Positions 63,801 through 64,000 of a DNA stretch of 64,000 bases are shown here, in pieces. The translations under genes and the position numbers were made by a program. Positions within the stretch are counted from its first letter, which is position 1, and the number at the start of each line of letters is the position of its first letter. The notes beneath the pieces are model-generated. The model ran no database searches, was not told the DNA's origin, and saw nothing but the letters and a program-made list of their open reading frames with translations. This DNA is from Mansonella perstans (taxonomy: Eukaryota; Nematoda; Chromadorea; Rhabditida; Onchocercidae): positions 232,629 to 296,628 of the forward strand of contig JBAMDO010000042.1 in the NCBI GenBank assembly GCA_037074765.1, written 5' to 3'.

Positions 63801-63835
63801 AGAAAACAAACCTTAGCAAGTGTGCAAGCAGCCAT
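57811..63835 (-). CDS. eat-16: R7-family RGS protein, likely EAT-16 (DEP, GGL, RGS)
   Basis: Ten exons: 63812-63835 (MAACTLAK), 61984-62098, 61241-61424, 60844-60995, 60517-60618, 59984-60099, 59248-59361, 58706-58940, 58248-58430 and 57811-57978. The DEP domain runs from LKTLKYF, VAVPQALTGQTLVAFLQ and LADAQHLATLLLQYGYIFPV to YRLQLPYFWPS. The R7 helical extension (NKRLMRNEQKHGLEENEVEA; SDKVVYDSEERAFWRTRRPG) follows. Then comes the GGL domain (AEVERLRYTLKTKPWLKAMK; NPWISDDTNLW), which pairs with Gbeta5. The RGS box is RRVKRWGLSIQELVRDPIGR, FLESEFSSENIRFWMAIQDL and MSKDSYPRFLRSQ. All exon phases agree except exon 2, which is one base too long (see findings); corrected length would be about 463 residues. 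That length and the sequence favour EAT-16, a GAP for Gq (EGL-30), over EGL-10. Confidence 0.88.
61523..61582. repeat. GGA-rich purine tract in an RGS-gene intron
   Basis: About 60 bases of 'ggaggagga' with 'gtaggt' interruptions on the plus strand, i.e. a pyrimidine tract on the transcribed sense strand. It lies in the intron between exons 2 and 3. Confidence 0.9.
62393..62518. repeat. 33-bp tandem repeat, about four copies
   Basis: Units of the type 'tgtgatatctctatcat' followed by 'catcctgattttt' repeat from 62393 to 62518 with small changes. This is a minisatellite in the first intron of the RGS gene. Confidence 0.9.
63272..63365. repeat. 21-bp tandem repeat, about four to five copies
   Basis: Units such as 'gcggaatcagcagaaggaacg' and 'atggaatctgcggaagaaaca' repeat with a 21-base period. 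They keep one frame open on each strand (AESAEGT and MESAEET on plus; SSADSAV type on minus). It lies in the first intron of the RGS gene, about 450 bases after exon 1. Confidence 0.85.
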
Positions 63836-64000
63836 TCGTAGTAGAAAGTGCGTCCCCGTATCGAAGATAATCAATACGTATCGTTAGCACTAAGAAGATT
63901 TAAGGTATTTATATAGTTGTAAAAGAATCAATAACAGTAATAGTGATAGCAAAGATTTCAGCATTTCCTTTCAGATCAACACTTAGATTGATGATAAAGT

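Overview
The window is AT-rich, intron-rich eukaryotic DNA from a nematode. Short exons with GT...TTTTCAG introns, the closest recalled family members (GEX-2, MEL-26, EAT-16, GLD-4) and a nematode-type cox2 insertion all point that way. A filarial worm (Onchocercidae) is my best guess, by inference only. Nine protein-coding genes can be reconstructed by splicing: eight belong to recognisable families and one is unknown. No rRNA, tRNA, CRISPR array, bacterial operon or complete transposon was recognised.

Layout: 111-10308 (+) GEX-2/CYFIP, WAVE-complex subunit. 10309-15565 non-coding, holding a decayed copy of a gex-2 exon and a foldback element. 15566-23876 (-) RBM12-like protein with five RRMs. 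23877-29181 non-coding and repeat-rich. 29182-33960 (+) SEC63, J-domain translocon partner. 36531-39004 (-) MEL-26, a MATH-BTB CUL-3 adaptor, with a mitochondrial cox2 fragment (NUMT) in its last intron. 40769-43505 (-) TENT4/GLD-4-like poly(A) polymerase. 45725-47064 (+) small glutaredoxin with a predicted N-myristoylation signal. 47681-48420 (-) LDL-receptor-A single-pass membrane protein, 5' end not found. 49719-52836 (+) unknown protein, followed about 120 bp downstream by MCRS1 (52958-57578, +), an operon-like spacing. 57811-63835 (-) R7-type RGS protein, most likely EAT-16, whose DEP exon carries an apparent one-base frameshift.

The genes do not form one pathway. Most are conserved housekeeping or signalling genes: actin nucleation, ER translocation, ubiquitin targeting, RNA tailing, redox, chromatin and Gq signalling. 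The unusual content lies between and inside them. There are many local dimeric direct repeats, several of which are degraded copies of nearby exons (1415-1482, 11729-12005, 48529-48616), plus the NUMT and the foldback element. No wholly new system was identified. The best leads are the unknown gene coupled to MCRS1, the myristoylated glutaredoxin model, the EAT-16 frameshift, and the pattern of exon-fragment duplication.
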